A stretch of 64,000 nt of DNA from Zygaena filipendulae (GCA_907165275.2 OU015650.1:9702001-9766000); one strand, 5' to 3'. Counted from the stretch's first letter, positions 18,986 through 33,011 are shown. Notes: generated from the letters alone by a model not told the origin. Numbers and translations: made by a program.

Positions 18986-21696
18986 CACTGCAAGGCACTT
19001 TTGAAAACCGTTCCAACTTTGTACATTCGTTTTTTATACATACATACATAGGTACCTACATTGTTTCGGTTTTCGAGGTGAGGTATTGTGACTAAACTGC
19101 TTTCTTTGATTATTTTCCATGTTCAAAATGCTAAGATTTTAAAATAATATGTATATTATATTTAGATAGGTACAGATTTAAGAAATAGGTAAAATAAATT
19201 ACCTCATATCTATAACCTTGTGCCTAAATCGGAGGCTGTAAAAAATATTTTTTTAAGTGAGACCGTAATGACGTAACCGAATTTTTGTGAGTTTTTAACA
19301 GGTGGTGTTGTATAACCCATAAATTTCACTTCTTACACATGTAAACACTGAAGCAAACACCCGTTTTTTTGTCGCAGAACCTACCATCATACAACACAAC
19401 ACAGCTGATGATAACATGAAAAGAAAATAAAAAGATTTTCAGGAATTTAACATTTTGGCTTAACATAATACCTAATAGCGCCTTCATTCAAGTGAAGTAA
19501 TTTTCAAATGTTATGTTAATCAGTAAGTGGCATTTCAATTTTATATACCTATTCTATATAAATAAAAATTAAATTGGTACTGTTCGTTGACAAGCGCATT
19601 ACTTCAGAACTACTGAACAGATTTGGTATTTTTTTATATTCCTAATGGTTCTAATACTTAAAGTTCTTAGCAAAAGAAAAATTGGAAAAGTGACCAGGAA
19701 AATTGGAAGATTAGGGAAAACTAAAACAAGTTCTTATTTTGAGATTTTTGTAGATAGACTGCTTCTCATGTAAGACCCTTAACATTTGACATATTAATGT
19801 AACAAAATGGACGAAAGTTTTAGTACGTGTAGGTAAGCTCTCTTCAGCTTTTGCAAAATAAGCCTCTGTCAAAGTTCGGACAAGACGCGGTACGGCTCGC
19901 ATACATATCGGAGTGGAATGAGGTTCTAGGCGGATACTCTGGAGATATTAAAGTATAAATTACCCACTTACTCCTAGTAGGAGTAATGATCAAACTTCCA
20001 AGCTTTAAGATTCAAATGCAAAAAATAAGCGGTTAAAAAGTAGGTAAGTACAACAAAAATATACGTCTTGTCTCAATAAATCAAAAATTAGTTTTCTTTT
20101 CGTCAAAATATTTTATCTTATATACTAAATATACTAATACACTTACAAAATATTACCTCTAGGTAGAAATAGAAGAGAGAGGTCTATCCTGCAACTCGCC
20201 TGTTATCCTCTTAACCTGATCTTCATTCTTCTTATTTATAATGCGAACTTTTGTATGTGTGCATGTTTTTTATGTTTCCGTACTTATATATCGGCTGAAT
20301 AAATTGTCACAAATTTTGGCGAATTTTTGGCCTTGGGATCGAACATAAGGTGCTTTTCACTTAGGAAAGTTCATAGTCAGACGCCCAAAATTCACGTAAA
20401 TGGTACCGTGGGCGACAACAATCATCTTCAATAATTGGTTTTAGCAACGATAATTCGTTGGTTAATTTTTAGCAGTAGCAGTCCAATTAAACCTCTTGTT
20501 AAAGTTTTGGCAGAAACCTGGAAAGGGTAAGTAATGGCACCACAAGGCACGTCTGTTTTGTGTGTGAGCTAGAAAAAAAGAATTTGGGTAAATATTTCAT
20601 CTGCATACCGTTCCCGCTTCAGGTGATGTTTACGTCCCAGAACCATTTATTTTGTTCTAAGAACCCTTTTACCTAACTCAAGCATATTTTTATTTATGTT
20701 TATTCGAACGTATAATTAACTTTCAAATTTTTCGTTTCACTTATTTTGTTTTCATGAACACAAATTGGGTGGTTTACATTTTTTTACATAAATAAAAAGA
20801 GTTAGTTACAAATAAAGTACTATATAAAAACAAAAATAAGATACTATAGATATAGATAAAAATATTTCGGTGACTTAGATATCACTAATTATTGTAAGAC
20901 TAAGGTAAATTTTATATTATTAATCCTTGCGATTACAGCCTTTGCCCTTGATGAAATGTTATATTGTGACAAAAATAAAATTGTGTAAATTGAAATTATA
21001 CCATTGTACAAGTATTAGGTACATAGTAGAAGTTCTGAAAAATATAAAGAAAACTGCATTGAAATTCTTTGTGTAGTTCAAAAGAACTAAGTGGACAAAC
21101 AGACATATACCTGCGTCTGTTATAACAGACGCAGATATCAACTTGGTTTTTTACTAAAGGTAATTTCTATAGAAAGATCGATTTCAAGGGCGTTCATATA
21201 AGCTTAAGGTTTCTTTAGTCAATCACGAGCAAAATCTTTAGTAACAGGGTTACTTCGCCCTGTCCGTGCTCTAAATTATTAGAGGAATTTAAATAATAAA
21301 CGACTATTGTGTTGTTGATATAATTTTGCCATACCATACAAATACATATAATATGTAGGTACTTACCTTTATTTGGAAATGCAAATAATGACTGTCAACA
21401 AAATTTGGACACTGAGGTTTAAACTAGACCATTTTGCAAGTCAATGGATAGAAGTGGCGGATATTCCCAATGCAGAACAAACGACGCAAGGACACAGTAC
21501 CACAGTATTGTTCAGTGTTGCATTCTCATTTTTATGCGCATACTGATACAATGTGTCATGCTAAACGTAGGTATCTAATACACACTTCACAAAATTGCGC
21601 ATAATTACGTCTTTAAGAGGGTCCCAAAGTCGTTTTTTTTTTTTGCATTAATAAGTCTTATATTCGGGTGCCGAGTGTTGAATAGTTGGAGTCCAG
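18986..21696. other. Intergenic DNA, weak repeat traces only
   Basis: No gene was recognised. Around 19580-19630 and 20240-20410 weak Helitron-like wording occurs (GCGCATTACTTCAGAACTACTGAACAG; CGGCTGAATAAATTG), too diverged to bound. Short frames at 19711-19902 and 20959-21141 are unsupported. Confidence 0.4.
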
Positions 21697-22164
21697 GGCC
21701 TGCAGTCTCGACTTAACGATCGATGTGATCTCCTATCGATCGGTAAGTTTAGGTTTACCTTCCGTAAGATTATCGTAAAATGCAAGTTTCTACTATCTCT
21801 ATTTTTCTGCGTATCGGGAAATCGTTAATTTGACAGTTGTGTTCGATACTATTAGCGAAAATAATTGCTATTTCAATTGTAGAGGCAACGAAAAATCTAT
21901 ATATTTTATCGTTAAGAAGTTATCAACCGAAAACTGTCGATAATATCTAAGATCCATAAATATCGAAATAAATTTAAATGATACTTTGCTCGATATTTTT
22001 AGTCTTTCTAGGTATGCATACCTCTGGTTTGTGGTCTGAATATATAATAATACACTATAATTAGTAAAAATTGTAATGACTACAATCTATTTTGTGTACT
22101 TAAATAAATAAATAAATAAATAAATAGATATAAGCAGTCGTTAAGTATATCGAGACTGCAGGCC
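21697..22164. mobile_element. About 470-bp element with GGCCTGCAGTCTCGA inverted ends
   Basis: GGCCTGCAGTCTCGA at the left is matched by TCGAGACTGCAGGCC at the right, and inner CTTAACGA / CGTTAAG also pairs. It is non-coding and holds an (AAAT)n tract at about 22103-22127. Probably a non-autonomous DNA transposon; a single copy in this window. Confidence 0.6.
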
Positions 22165-25100
22165 TAGGCCTATTGTTTATATCGATCATTATATTCAACG
22201 AAGGCTTCCAGGGAACAATTAAAATTATGGCAATTATGTAATGCAACGTTGGTCGCGAATTACATATCTACTCTATACGTACGCGAACAATCGCGGTGAA
22301 GCACGCGCCGCGCGCTTCGGGTGGCGCACGAATTACGTAATTTAAAAAAAGCCAGAATACTTTGAAATACATACCTATTCGTTCGTCAATGTATAACAAT
22401 ATTAACAATGAGAGGCCTTGTGAAAATATCCGCAAAAGTTTTCAGACGTTCACCCGTAGAATGAGCCCATTTGTTGTTTCACCGATCTATTCTATCAGCT
22501 TACCTACTGTGCTTAAATGCTAGAGAATTGTGTTTCATATTATAATATAATACTTTATATACGTATGGGCTTTATATTCTTTATAGACTGGTGTAACTAA
22601 TATCAATGATTTGCAACAATTATTATTTTATAAAATACGGACCGTTTTAAATGTTTTACTCCTTTATTGTAGATACCTACGTATATAGAAACATAGTGGA
22701 TACATAAAATTTATTTTAACGAATAGATTACCTACCTTTCTAAAATATTCTTCTCTTTTCTTTTAAAATATATTTAACAATTTACCATTTATATTTTAAT
22801 ACGAATTATTTCTTTAGAAGTATAAAACAGCAGCGGCCCACGCGTCATACCTAAATGTATTTATTCGCAAGAGAAGACGCATTTGAAACCGCTCAAACGC
22901 TCTGTCTCTGCGTAGATCGTCTAGTGATTAACGAGCATCCCTCCACCCCAACTCAACGCCACCCTCCCACTAGTTTTCTACCTATATGAAGATAAATAAT
23001 TTTCGCAGCCGCAAAATGTAAAGGTTTACTAAGCACTACTTTATGTCCACTGTTTTGTTCGTGGGTCAAATGCGTGTGAGATAATGCAATTCAATTTAAA
23101 TATATAAAAAAACACAGTTGCATAATACACATACAAAGTAAATAACGACTTTATTGCTAGAGGTTATTTTTTAAGACAACCTTAAAGTTGGGAGAATCAT
23201 AAAAGTTAAATAATAAATATTTTTATTTTTAATATCCCCGAAAACTCTATAATTGTTGTATACATCCTATATGTTAACCCAGAACATATGTTGCCTTCTT
23301 TTGATACATAATATTATTTATTATCATTGCCATACCTATAAATATAACTGAAGGACAACTGACTGCTATTACAATTTTCTAAAAATATTTCATGGACAGA
23401 GTTTAAGTTAAGTATATCGTTATTATGCATAAATTAATTATATAAAAGATCCCTCTATTTATAGTGTCTAGGCAGCAGTGTACATCTTATGATGATTAGA
23501 GTAGAATATGGACATAATGGACATTGAAATGTCATTCAGTCATAACATAAAGTAATGAGAAAGTTATTATGAGGTGATACCTATGTATTTTAGATTGAAA
23601 TTATATAATGTAGAGCTCTGGTTTCTTACTGTGGTGAATGGTTATTATCCATTAGACTTGACCGTATCTTTTGCTGCGCCATTGTGCTAGAAGTTTACGA
23701 CTGTTAGAAACGTCACCCTTCTAAGTACATAACGTACTAAGACTTAAAGAATAGCCTTTTCTTCTGTGCAATTTTTTCCTATTTTTTTTTCCTGTTCCTA
23801 AATACAGTTATTTTACCAGTACAGTGTCGTTCTATATGACGTTTTGTACCAATAAAAGGAATAAGTAGGTTTTTTACTCAGATTATAAAACTAGATTCTA
23901 GTATAGGTACCTACGCTTATTGGGCGGTATGAGCGTATATGGAATTAGGGCTTCAATGTCGGTCGGGAGAGCTGGGGATCAAACTACGCGACGCGAGTTC
24001 AACACTGGCCTAATAAAAATTTATGAAAACGGACGCCCCTAGAGAAATCTCGATGATGATAATACCCCGTCTGTCCTTTGTTTAAAGTGGGAATTTACAC
24101 GTAAGAAAAAGTTATACGTTAATCTAATAATTAAACAATGCGCATTCATTGCAAAACACATTTCAATTTGTGCCTTTTAAACCAGCGCGCCTGCGAGTTC
24201 CTGATAAAAATGACGTTTACTGAACTGTGCTCCACCGCATGACGCTAAAGGTATCCACCTACTACTAACTACTTATATAGTGACGCACATTCCAGTGGTG
24301 GGTCGTTAATTAAACGAGTGGGTCGCATCTCGGTTAAATCGACTTTCATAATTTCATTATCTAGTTTTTATTCCTTTCCAGTGACGAAGGAAGCCGTCTA
24401 CGAAAGACAACGATCGACGGTAATTGAGTTGAAAAATTAAGGGCGATTATAAACGTCGATTGAGTATTCGCTGTTTTGATTAATTTCGGACCTGAGATTT
24501 AAAATTTCTGAAAATCTACCTTTTCTTTTTTATATCTATAATTTAAGGTTAGACTCTAAATAAGGCAACTGCTATAATCTAGTTAATTGTTTGTGAAAAA
24601 ATCTGAGTTTGTATACGTGATGCACGTACAAATACACATACAGATAAACAGGCAAATCAAGATTGACAAAAAATAAAAAAGTTAAACCTAACCATAAAAA
24701 TCTTTTTGGATTCTGTTATTTTTTAAAAATAGAAAAAAATGGAAAATATAAAACAGTTCAAGCTTGTGGCAAAATATTAAGTAGGTAGATACTTAACATC
24801 TTGAAAGTGGATGTAATTAATTTTTTCTACATATTGCATCCACTGTCAAAATGATAGGTACCTACTAATAACGTTTAATTAGTAACGGACCAGTAATTTT
24901 TACTGAATTTTTTTTAGTGTGATGCAGATAAAAGAATCTGAATAAAACGCTCACTAGTGTGTGGGAACAATCAGAAGTTCTGTTTCCCTGTCAGCGCAAC
25001 ACAACCTGCTTCAGCCTCCATGCCTACACACGTATGTGATTGAGCCAGGCGCGCCGCGACCCGTCACTAATGCAATATATTGAACTACTGAACACGTCAA

Positions 25101-25520
25101 GTTGGAATATCATTGCTGCTATTGCTCATATTTCTTTTTTTTTCCTCTTTTTTGTTCAATATTACGCTTTATATCTGGAGGCATGCAGTGCACAGAGTTA
25201 CATACAATAATATATGGCATAGCTAGGTACCTACTGATAATAAAATATGTCGAGTAGATTGGACTTTATTGCACAGTATCCACACAATTTTATCATACAC
25301 ATTATGAAACAATGTATTTTGGGGTTGTATCCCCTGAACAATTTATATTCGTCACAATATATATGGTGAAGTGGAACTGATGGTGATGTACCAGGAGAAC
25401 TCCTCAAAAATTAACGTCCCTGCATCGGGAAAAGCAATATTTTGTTAAAGGTTATGATCAGTTGACATTAGGCTATTGTAACTTAGATAAATTACAAACC
25501 GACTGACTAAAAAGCAAGAA
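22165..25520. other. Intergenic DNA, nothing recognised
   Basis: No gene or bounded repeat was recognised over about 3.3 kb. A small GC-richer patch lies near 22270-22335. It may be intronic or intergenic; this cannot be decided from sequence alone. Confidence 0.4.
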
Positions 25521-25937
25521 ATAAACAAATTTTTAACAAAAAAATTAAAACCGACTTCCAAAAACACAAAACTAAAAAGCTAAAAATAACAAAATACCGA
25601 TCTAACTCAATAGAAAAAATACACGTAATACTATTATTGGTTTGTGCTACCACCTTTCGATATGAAGTCGGTGACAAGCCAAGTATCTATGGAGTAGGTA
25701 GATAGATGGGCTAAGTCCACTCCCGCCACGAGCTCGTCGTGAACTGAACAACCCAAGTGGGCAGACGTAAGCGGGCTTGGTACCGAATTCAAATCGAAAA
25801 GTGGCAGCACAAACCAATAATAGTAGGTATTACGTGTATTTTCGTCTGTTGGATTAAATTGGTATTTTGTTATTTTTAGCTTTTTAGTTTTGTGTTTATG
25901 GAAGTCGATTTATTTTTTTTGTTAAAAATTTGTTTAT
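25521..25937. mobile_element. 417-bp foldback repeat with long arms
   Basis: The left arm (ATAAACAAATTTTTAAC, AACCGACTTCCA, ACACAAAACTAAAAAGCTAA, CGTAATACTATTATTGGTTT) is matched in reverse by the right arm (AAACCAATAATAGTA, TTAGCTTTTTAGTTTTGTGT, GTTAAAAATTTGTTTAT). The arms are about 125 bp, with a centre around 25650-25800. It is non-coding. Confidence 0.75.
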
Positions 25938-26440
25938 ACATAAAAATGTTTTTGGTAGGATTTCATTTCTAAGTTTAGTTTCAAGGTTAGTTAATTAAGT
26001 TGCTTGTGACATTTTTTTTAGGGTGTATTACATTATTTTTTTATTATTTAGTCCCTAAGGTGTCTCTATATCAATTTTCAGACCTCTAGCGTCAAAATTG
26101 CGGAAGTCTCATACAAACTTCCATCCCCTAGTTTAAGGGGTTGGGGGATAAAAGTTACAAGTTTTATAACTTTTTTTTTGTTTGTATAGGTACTGATACT
26201 AGCTTAACCAAATACCAGCTTTCTAGTACATTAGGAAATACCCTAAGAATTTTGATGATCCAAGATACCAATAAAATCTAAAGTATAATAAAAGCTATTG
26301 ACAACATATCCCGAGAATTTTGTTTATGTGGTAAGTATAATACAAACCCAAGTTATAAGGATTTAAAAAAAAAAAGACGAAGCGCTTCGAGAAAAGGTAG
26401 GTAGAGCCCTTTGCGCTTTGCTTAACGTTTCGTGGCGACA
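25938..26440 (+). repeat. Interspersed repeat family (copy 2)
   Basis: Colinear with 935-1625 but without the Helitron found there. Shared blocks: AAAATGTTTTTGGT, CATACAAACTTCCATCCC, TTAGGAAATACCCTAAGAAT and CAAACCCAAGTTATAA. Confidence 0.6.
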
Positions 26441-29043
26441 TTTCGATCTCTTGCAAACAATCATCAGATGGACAAATTTTAAATAAGTAATAAATTTGAA
26501 TGAAACAATTGTTCGTGACTTTGAAGGTAATATAAATAAGATTTTATCTTATACTATTATAGGTTAAAACTTTGATAAATGGAATTAATGAATACCTAAT
26601 ATGCCTACACAAGTTCATAATGGAATATTCCAATTACATAACTTTACGCAACTTGGCAAGGCAGGAGCCAAGTTCCTCTTTGCTATCTTTTATTTCGTAA
26701 AAAAAATCGTGGGCACGCGGGCAGTAAACGTTACGAAAATAATTAAATCTAATACATTTAATAATAATAAATGAAAATATATATATTAGTATCTTTTAAA
26801 AGCTTTTTTTTATTATAGTGCGATGAATTTATTTAATTTTGGCTACTATACTGCCACTACACTAATTTATTTAATTTTGACATGAAATGTAAATGTTATA
26901 TTCAAAGAGAAAAAAATATCTATCTACATTCTACATTTATCTAAGAAAATCAGACTTCACATTTTTATGTTTGAACCGCATTCCTTAACTGTGAAACGAT
27001 GTGTGCCGCACACTAAATAAAATCTTTTCAAATTTCAATCTATATAAAAGGAACAAACCTACTGAACACCGTCACTTTAGTGCGTCTGGATTGCTACGCG
27101 TATATTTTCCGAGCTACCAATACTTATCGGCACACGTTTCTTTTAGAGAAACGGCCAGTAAACACGATTGGGTTGCCTGAAGGGTAGCAAGGAATATAGG
27201 ATGTAAACTAAACGGTCCGCGCCAAGCCAAAGAGCTCAACAAAAGCAGGGACCATGACTGTTTGTTTGAATTTTTTTTCTTTTACTTTCATAGCAGGCAC
27301 ACAATAAACCTACGGCGGCAGACTCATATCAAAATACCGAGGAACTAAAAAAAGATCAAACAGTCACTATGTTTGATTTTTATTGAGAAGAAACGTATTT
27401 GATATAGAATTAGATTTAGATATTATGTTGAATTGTTGATGCACTACTAAACGTTGATTACTATGACAAAACTACTTCTAAAAAGAATGGTATAGGTACG
27501 TGTCAGGTTGAAACAAGAAAATTAATATCAGTTATAGAGTAGATGTTTAGAAAAATACTTTTGATCTCACTGAACACAAACTTTTTAAGTTAAGACTTGA
27601 CTTATTTAGGTAAAACAATAACACATCTTTATGTACTTAGCATCAAAGGAGTTTGTTCCATTTCTTTATAATAATGACAATAATAGGTACATCGTATAAC
27701 AAGTAAAAACTATTATTTATGAAATTGAAAGTTATTTTGCTTGCTTTTGTGAAGCAACATATAAACTAGAGAATACTTACGTTTATAACTGCATATCGAT
27801 GGTTTTCAAATAAAGAAATCGAAACAGTTTTCAACCATGACTAACGAGCGTGCTTCAACCACATTGCCGTTTAGATTACGTAATGGCTTGACTAAATTTT
27901 AAAAGTGACGTTAAAAGTTTTCGCGCGCGTTTTCCGTTTGTTCCGAATCTCTTTTGTTGTTAGTCACGTCCAGTATCACTTTGCAGATAAAAAAGGGTAG
28001 AAGGTTATCATTGTCATAATTACATTTTCTTCTCAGAAAATAATATTAATATTTTACAAGACGCAAATACACTTGTTTTCACAATAAAGTAAAGTGGTAA
28101 ATTACGTATATGTTTTTATTAATGGAGATATTTTATCCTTATTTAATACCTATTCTACTATATGTAAGTATATTATATTATACTATTGCATAACCTATAA
28201 AGTTCAACCAAAGAATTAGGAGATTAAATAAAGAAGCGACACTCTGCGCCTCCCACCAATTTCATGCCTCCTCATAGCCCGCGAAAATGACCTTGGTAAA
28301 GACCGAGGAAATGACAATTACTCACTGACAGGTGACAGCTAACAGTAACTGTCAGCTCGCTGTCAACCTTTCAATACGCACACATGCACAACACGTGTAC
28401 ACGTGTTCAATCCAGCCGTCTTAACTTGTGGGAGATTCATTTCTATTTCAGTTTTTCATTTCTACCGGGCTATGTCACTGGGTTTATTTTACCAAACAAC
28501 CTGCATTTCCTATACCTAGTGTCTGACTCTATATGTATACATAAATAGAATACAATAGAATATATACGCACAGGCTAATAAAAAGCAGAATTCTTGTTTA
28601 CTTGGCATCGACCTCAGAGCCCAGCAGAATCAAAATCCCTAAACTTTTTACTGCTATAGCCAGCGAAAAGATGATTTTAAAATTTATCTTAATTAAATAA
28701 GTTTGATTATTTGTTTGTATTATACGTATATAAAGATGAGATTTTTTTTGCGTGCAGTATACTCGTACGAAAAAATCGAAATTAAAAGGCAAATACCAAT
28801 GACTCCCTCATTTATCACGATATCCCTGGAACGGGAAACTGGGAAACTGGGTCGAGCAATCCAAAGTAGGTAATAATATTACTTTGACCATTAAGGTCCT
28901 TGATGACAAAAAAGGTTAATCATCAAAGGCTCATCAATAAGAACCAAATTAAGATACGCAAGACCAATATTTACACTGAAAGTGTCTTTTATAAAATAAA
29001 GAAAATTACAGAATGCGTTTAAGTTGTCATGTTTCACAGCCTA
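26441..29043. other. Intergenic DNA, nothing firm
   Basis: No gene was recognised. CTATATAAAAG at about 27042 with TCACTT about 30 bp downstream resembles a TATA/initiator pair, but no reading frame follows. The 64-codon minus frame at 28598-28792 is unsupported. Confidence 0.4.
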
Positions 29044-29246
29044 TCATTACTAATAATATAAATACGAAAGTGAGTTTGTTTGCTATTTGTTTGTTACGCT
29101 TTCACGGTTTAACGGCTCAACCGATCACAACTAAACTTTGCATACACGATGTCAGAGGTACAGAGAAGGACATAGGCTTCTTTTTATCCCGGAATTCCCG
29201 CGGGAACTCCAAAATCACCGCGATAGAAACCGCGGGGCACAGCTAG
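29044..29246 (+). mobile_element. Lep1-like Helitron, complete
   Basis: A29043|TCATTACTAATAATATAAA at the 5' end and GGGGCACAGCTAG|T29247 at the 3' end, with hairpin CCGCG...CGCGG just upstream. The body carries GGTACAGAGAAGGACATAGG and TATCCCGGAATTCCCGCGGG. Non-autonomous; no target duplication, as expected. Confidence 0.8.
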
Positions 29247-29589
29247 TACAATCTAAATACCTAAATGTAATCAGAACGAAAAACTTTACTAAAAGGCATT
29301 TTTCCCGTTGCTCTTAAATAAACGGAAAGTTACGTTTTTAAACTACTTTATTAAAAATTTCCAACATTTATTGTTCTTTTCTTTTAGCAACGAAGTTTGA
29401 GGACTGAGGTGCATAGTTTGTAAGTTAATAATGAAAATCAAATAAAGCACACAATTTTGTTCTTGAACAATGGGAACGTTGATAGAGAGATCGATGATAT
29501 CTATTATATTGAAAGGGATTTTTCAGAAAGTTGATTCATGGCTGATATTATATTTGATTTGTTTGAGATGTGTGATCATAATTGAACGC

Positions 29590-29813
29590 AGATAAGCAAT
29601 AACATGTTAACCCACAAAATGAAGTTATTGATTCAGAACGATTTATTGAGAGGCAGAGAATGTTTTTTAATTATGAGTTTACCTTATTACATTTTTTAAA
29701 TATGTAACTAAATATTGCGCATAAAAAATGTTGACACAAAATGGCGCTATAATTTTAAAACTTTAATTTACTTAAAATTTCTCCAGTGTGGGTTAACACA
29801 CTATTGCTTATCT
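29590..29813. mobile_element. MITE with AGATAAGCAATA ends, copy 1
   Basis: AGATAAGCAATAACATGTTAA at the left and TTAACACACTATTGCTTATCT at the right are imperfect inverted ends. A second copy at 36105-36328 is colinear throughout (for example GTTGACACAAAATGGCGCT). Target duplication not resolved. Confidence 0.8.
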
Positions 29814-29976
29814 ATGTCCAATTGTGCTCATAGTGGTAGCGCGTAGCACGTAGCAGCCGTAGCAGCCGTAGCAGCAGTCGTAGCGGCCAGTAAGCGAGCG
29901 CGGTCCGTAGCAGCCGGACGTCGCCTGCGCCGCGCCGCGCTTCTGTCGTCTTCCTCACCTCGTATCGGTCTAACAT

Positions 29977-30017
29977 CAATACGATCGTTTCCTCATTAAC
30001 GACATTCTCTGTCATAT
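29977..30017 (-). CDS. Possible first coding exon (very tentative)
   Basis: On the minus strand an ATG near 30015 opens a short peptide beginning MTENVVNEET and reaching a potential donor GAG|GTGAGG about 20 codons later. It lies at the edge of a GC-rich block (29830-29960) in otherwise AT-rich DNA. Reading through the donor gives a leucine/arginine-rich tail that ends at 29812. No domain is recognised. It could equally be chance; the GC-rich block is the real oddity. Confidence 0.2.
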
Positions 30018-30039
30018 TGTTGTGGTGACACACAAAAGT

Positions 30040-30994
30040 TTAGAAGTTAGTTTTTTCGTTTATGATACTTACTCTTGACAAAAACTTTATAGAAGACATG
30101 AAACATAATGTCCAAGGTAAGATCCAAAAAATCTGCCTAGTACCTAATTAGAATTTACCAATAATTTCTAAACTTAGAAAAACCTTCATTAATAAATTTA
30201 GGTATATAAAAATTTTATACCTAACGTATTCTTATAATACCTACTAGAAATTTTAATCGCGTGGAATATTAAAAGTTATTTTTGAGTATTTGAAATGCTT
30301 TTATTTTGCCTAAATTTATTATTAGTTACCTTTATTTTCATCAATATGCAGTTTTACTAGATATTTGTCGTATCTCGTAGGTATCTCACATGCAAAAAGT
30401 AGTTAGTAGATATGACTGTACTAGGAACTTGTTAGTTCCTAGATAATTTTTACAATACAACGCCTTGCGTGAGAAAGTTGAGTTTTGGGTAACATTTTGT
30501 CCCAAATTGCCTAAATTCTACTGCCCTAGGTTCTATCCTACTCAGCCTGCTGGTAAATCCGCTACAGCAATCAGTGAACCAAAAACTACCTCAAAAAATA
30601 ACCAAAAAAAAAACTGATTTGTGAAGAATCTGCAGTTCTTGGGATCGTAGGTTTAAGTACGAAGTTTATTCCATCATTTGTGACATTTGGTTTCGATGCA
30701 ACTTTTTTGAAATGGCATAGGTATGGAACTCTGAATATAGGTAAAACGTAAAAAAAAATTACATCAAGGATTATAACTAACTATACCCACTTTGGGAGTC
30801 ACCCTTTCTTCAACATTATAGTCAATCTACTTACTTACTTCACGTCATCATACTTATAAGTCATGAATCAAATTAAATTTATACGCCATCAATTAAATAC
30901 ATCAGCACGTCGCGCGTCGCGCCGCCCTCGTTCCGGGTACACAGAGTTTCGACACTCGCGTCTTGTTAAATCCTATTAAAGTATACTTAAGTAA
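30040..30994. other. Intergenic DNA, nothing recognised
   Basis: No gene or bounded repeat was recognised. A short GC-rich patch lies at about 30905-30960. Confidence 0.4.
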
Positions 30995-31230
30995 CTAGAT
31001 GCTACCCTCCGCGGTTTCATCCTGAATTATGTTCTTTTATTCGAAAAGAATGGCTCTAATAGGTACTTCTAACTAATGGTATTTTCGTACAAAATTTTCG
31101 TCCCTTAGAGGGTCGAACTTCCAATAACTTTTTCTTTGTGCTTGTCTTTATTATGAAAGGAAGTTTTGTGTAAAATTTCAGGTTTCTTGACCCAGTGTGT
31201 TGGCCTAGGCGTTGCGCACCGATTAATCAA
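30995..31230 (-). mobile_element. Diverged Helitron
   Basis: Plus strand A|CTAGATGCTACCCTCCGCGG and TTTCATCC match the reversed 3' end. The body is diverged and the 5' limit is approximate. Confidence 0.5.
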
Positions 31231-31719
31231 TCTTGACATGTAAAATTAGTAAAGTATACCCATATAACCGTTAGGGTGACCACAACAATACCATATTTGA
31301 GCGGACCGAAATACCTATCCACTAAGTTTTTGGCCGCACGTGGATCTATCCGTGCGAATTTCGATATTACCTCGGGAACTCTTTGCTGTACCCGGATCTC
31401 CATGGCAATAGTTTTTACCAACGTGATGTGTTCACAAATCATCAAATCCGCTTGGCATTATGGCCGTACTAATGTTATAAACGCAAAAATCTGTCTGTCT
31501 TCGTTCTTTCGGAATATACAATAGTGTGATTATAAATATGTCACAATTGTTTTTATTTCTTATTCATCATTTAGTAAATAGTTTGTGTTCAAAAGTAGCT
31601 GTATTTGTCCTTATAAAAGACCTAACGTACTTATAAAAGACCTAAATCAACTAAACAATATGTACCCCATAGCATAGAAGCAAACTAACATAAAAGTTCC
31701 TTTACATCTGTGACACTAA

Positions 31720-31858
31720 CGGCTGCACTCAGAGTCGTCTTAATTACCTATTACTTAATTTTAATCTTTACTTAAAATTAAGTACTTAATTAAGTAATTA
31801 AGTAATTTTAAGTAAAGATTAAATTAAGTGATCATTAAAACTACTCTGAGTGCGGTAG
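31720..31858. mobile_element. MITE of the CGCACTCAG family, compact palindromic copy
   Basis: CGGCTGCACTCAGAGT and ACTCTGAGTGCGGTAG bound a near-palindrome whose arms meet at AATTAAGTAATTAAG. Flanks are TAA (left) and TTA (right), so the 3-bp duplication is not exact. The end motif matches 2212-2448 and 52998-53234. Confidence 0.75.
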
Positions 31859-31861
31859 TTA

Positions 31862-33011
31862 GGCCAGGTACAGGAACTTGTGTTTTCATGCTTGAAAATA
31901 TTTATTTCAATCAGTTATGTTGTTTGTCCAATCTGTCACGAGTTCACCCGTTGGCATAAAATTGAGTTGATATAAAATAATTCTAGGGTAGAAAACTGTA
32001 GGCAACTAATTAACGTCATTGACTCTTTAACAAACAACTAAGATAAGAACGTAAAGGAACATTAGGTACTAAAAATGTCACTTTATTAGGTACTTCCACA
32101 TATAACATTATTCATTATTCTATTAGTAAAATTCTAGATACTATAAGTACTTTTGCTCAATAAAAAAATATTAATTACTTTTATCATACCTCCTTCCTGA
32201 CATGATTGTAACCTAGGCTTACAGCTCGCCCTAGATACATAAATTACAAGTAATACTGGCATTAGAAGGTAAGTAAATACTTTCATTTACATAATAATGA
32301 AAAAGGAACTTTGCGCAATTTTAATCAGATGCAACCAAACTAGTTCAAAAGAGAAAGACTCGTTCAAACGCTAGAACATAGAACCCATATACAGAAATGA
32401 TTTGAATATTCCTAACACATGTTTAGTGTAATTGAGATTTTGTTCATTTGATAGAAATTAAATGCTTTATTGTTAACGTGTAGGCGTAAGACTACTAGAG
32501 TGTAGATACATATTTACCCCAACTACAACCTCACTTTTTCTTTTCAACTTCAATGACTATCTACGTATTATAATATCATTGATCAACTCCATATTTTTCG
32601 CTATTCTGATAAGCTCAACACTTTATAGGTACATGCATTTATAAGTTTGTTTAATAGTTGATTTTATAAAACACTAAAAATTATTTTGTTCTTTTAATTT
32701 CACTAAACATTTTAAAATTTCTAAGATTTTGCTTGTGCCGTTTTTGTAATTTACGAAAGATTTTATACAATTTTATTTTTCTTTCTTCCTATGGACTTTC
32801 GCATATAATGCATTTAGCCAGTTTTAACTTTCAAGTAAATTAAATTAGATAAATCTATAATAGCAATTAGCATTTAGCATCGTCGGACTGTATGAAATTG
32901 CACGTCATGGTAGTAACGATTGCAACAACTTTCTTGGAGTTCTTGGAGGGTGCCGAAGAAATCAGCTAGAAATATCATACTTCTTATAAAAATCGTCACT
33001 GTGAAAACTAA
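31862..33011. other. Intergenic DNA, nothing recognised
   Basis: No gene or bounded repeat was recognised. Confidence 0.4.

Noticed and set aside
27042..27075. TATA-like CTATATAAAAG with a downstream initiator-like TCACTT
   Set aside because: No reading frame or exon follows; such words are frequent in AT-rich DNA.
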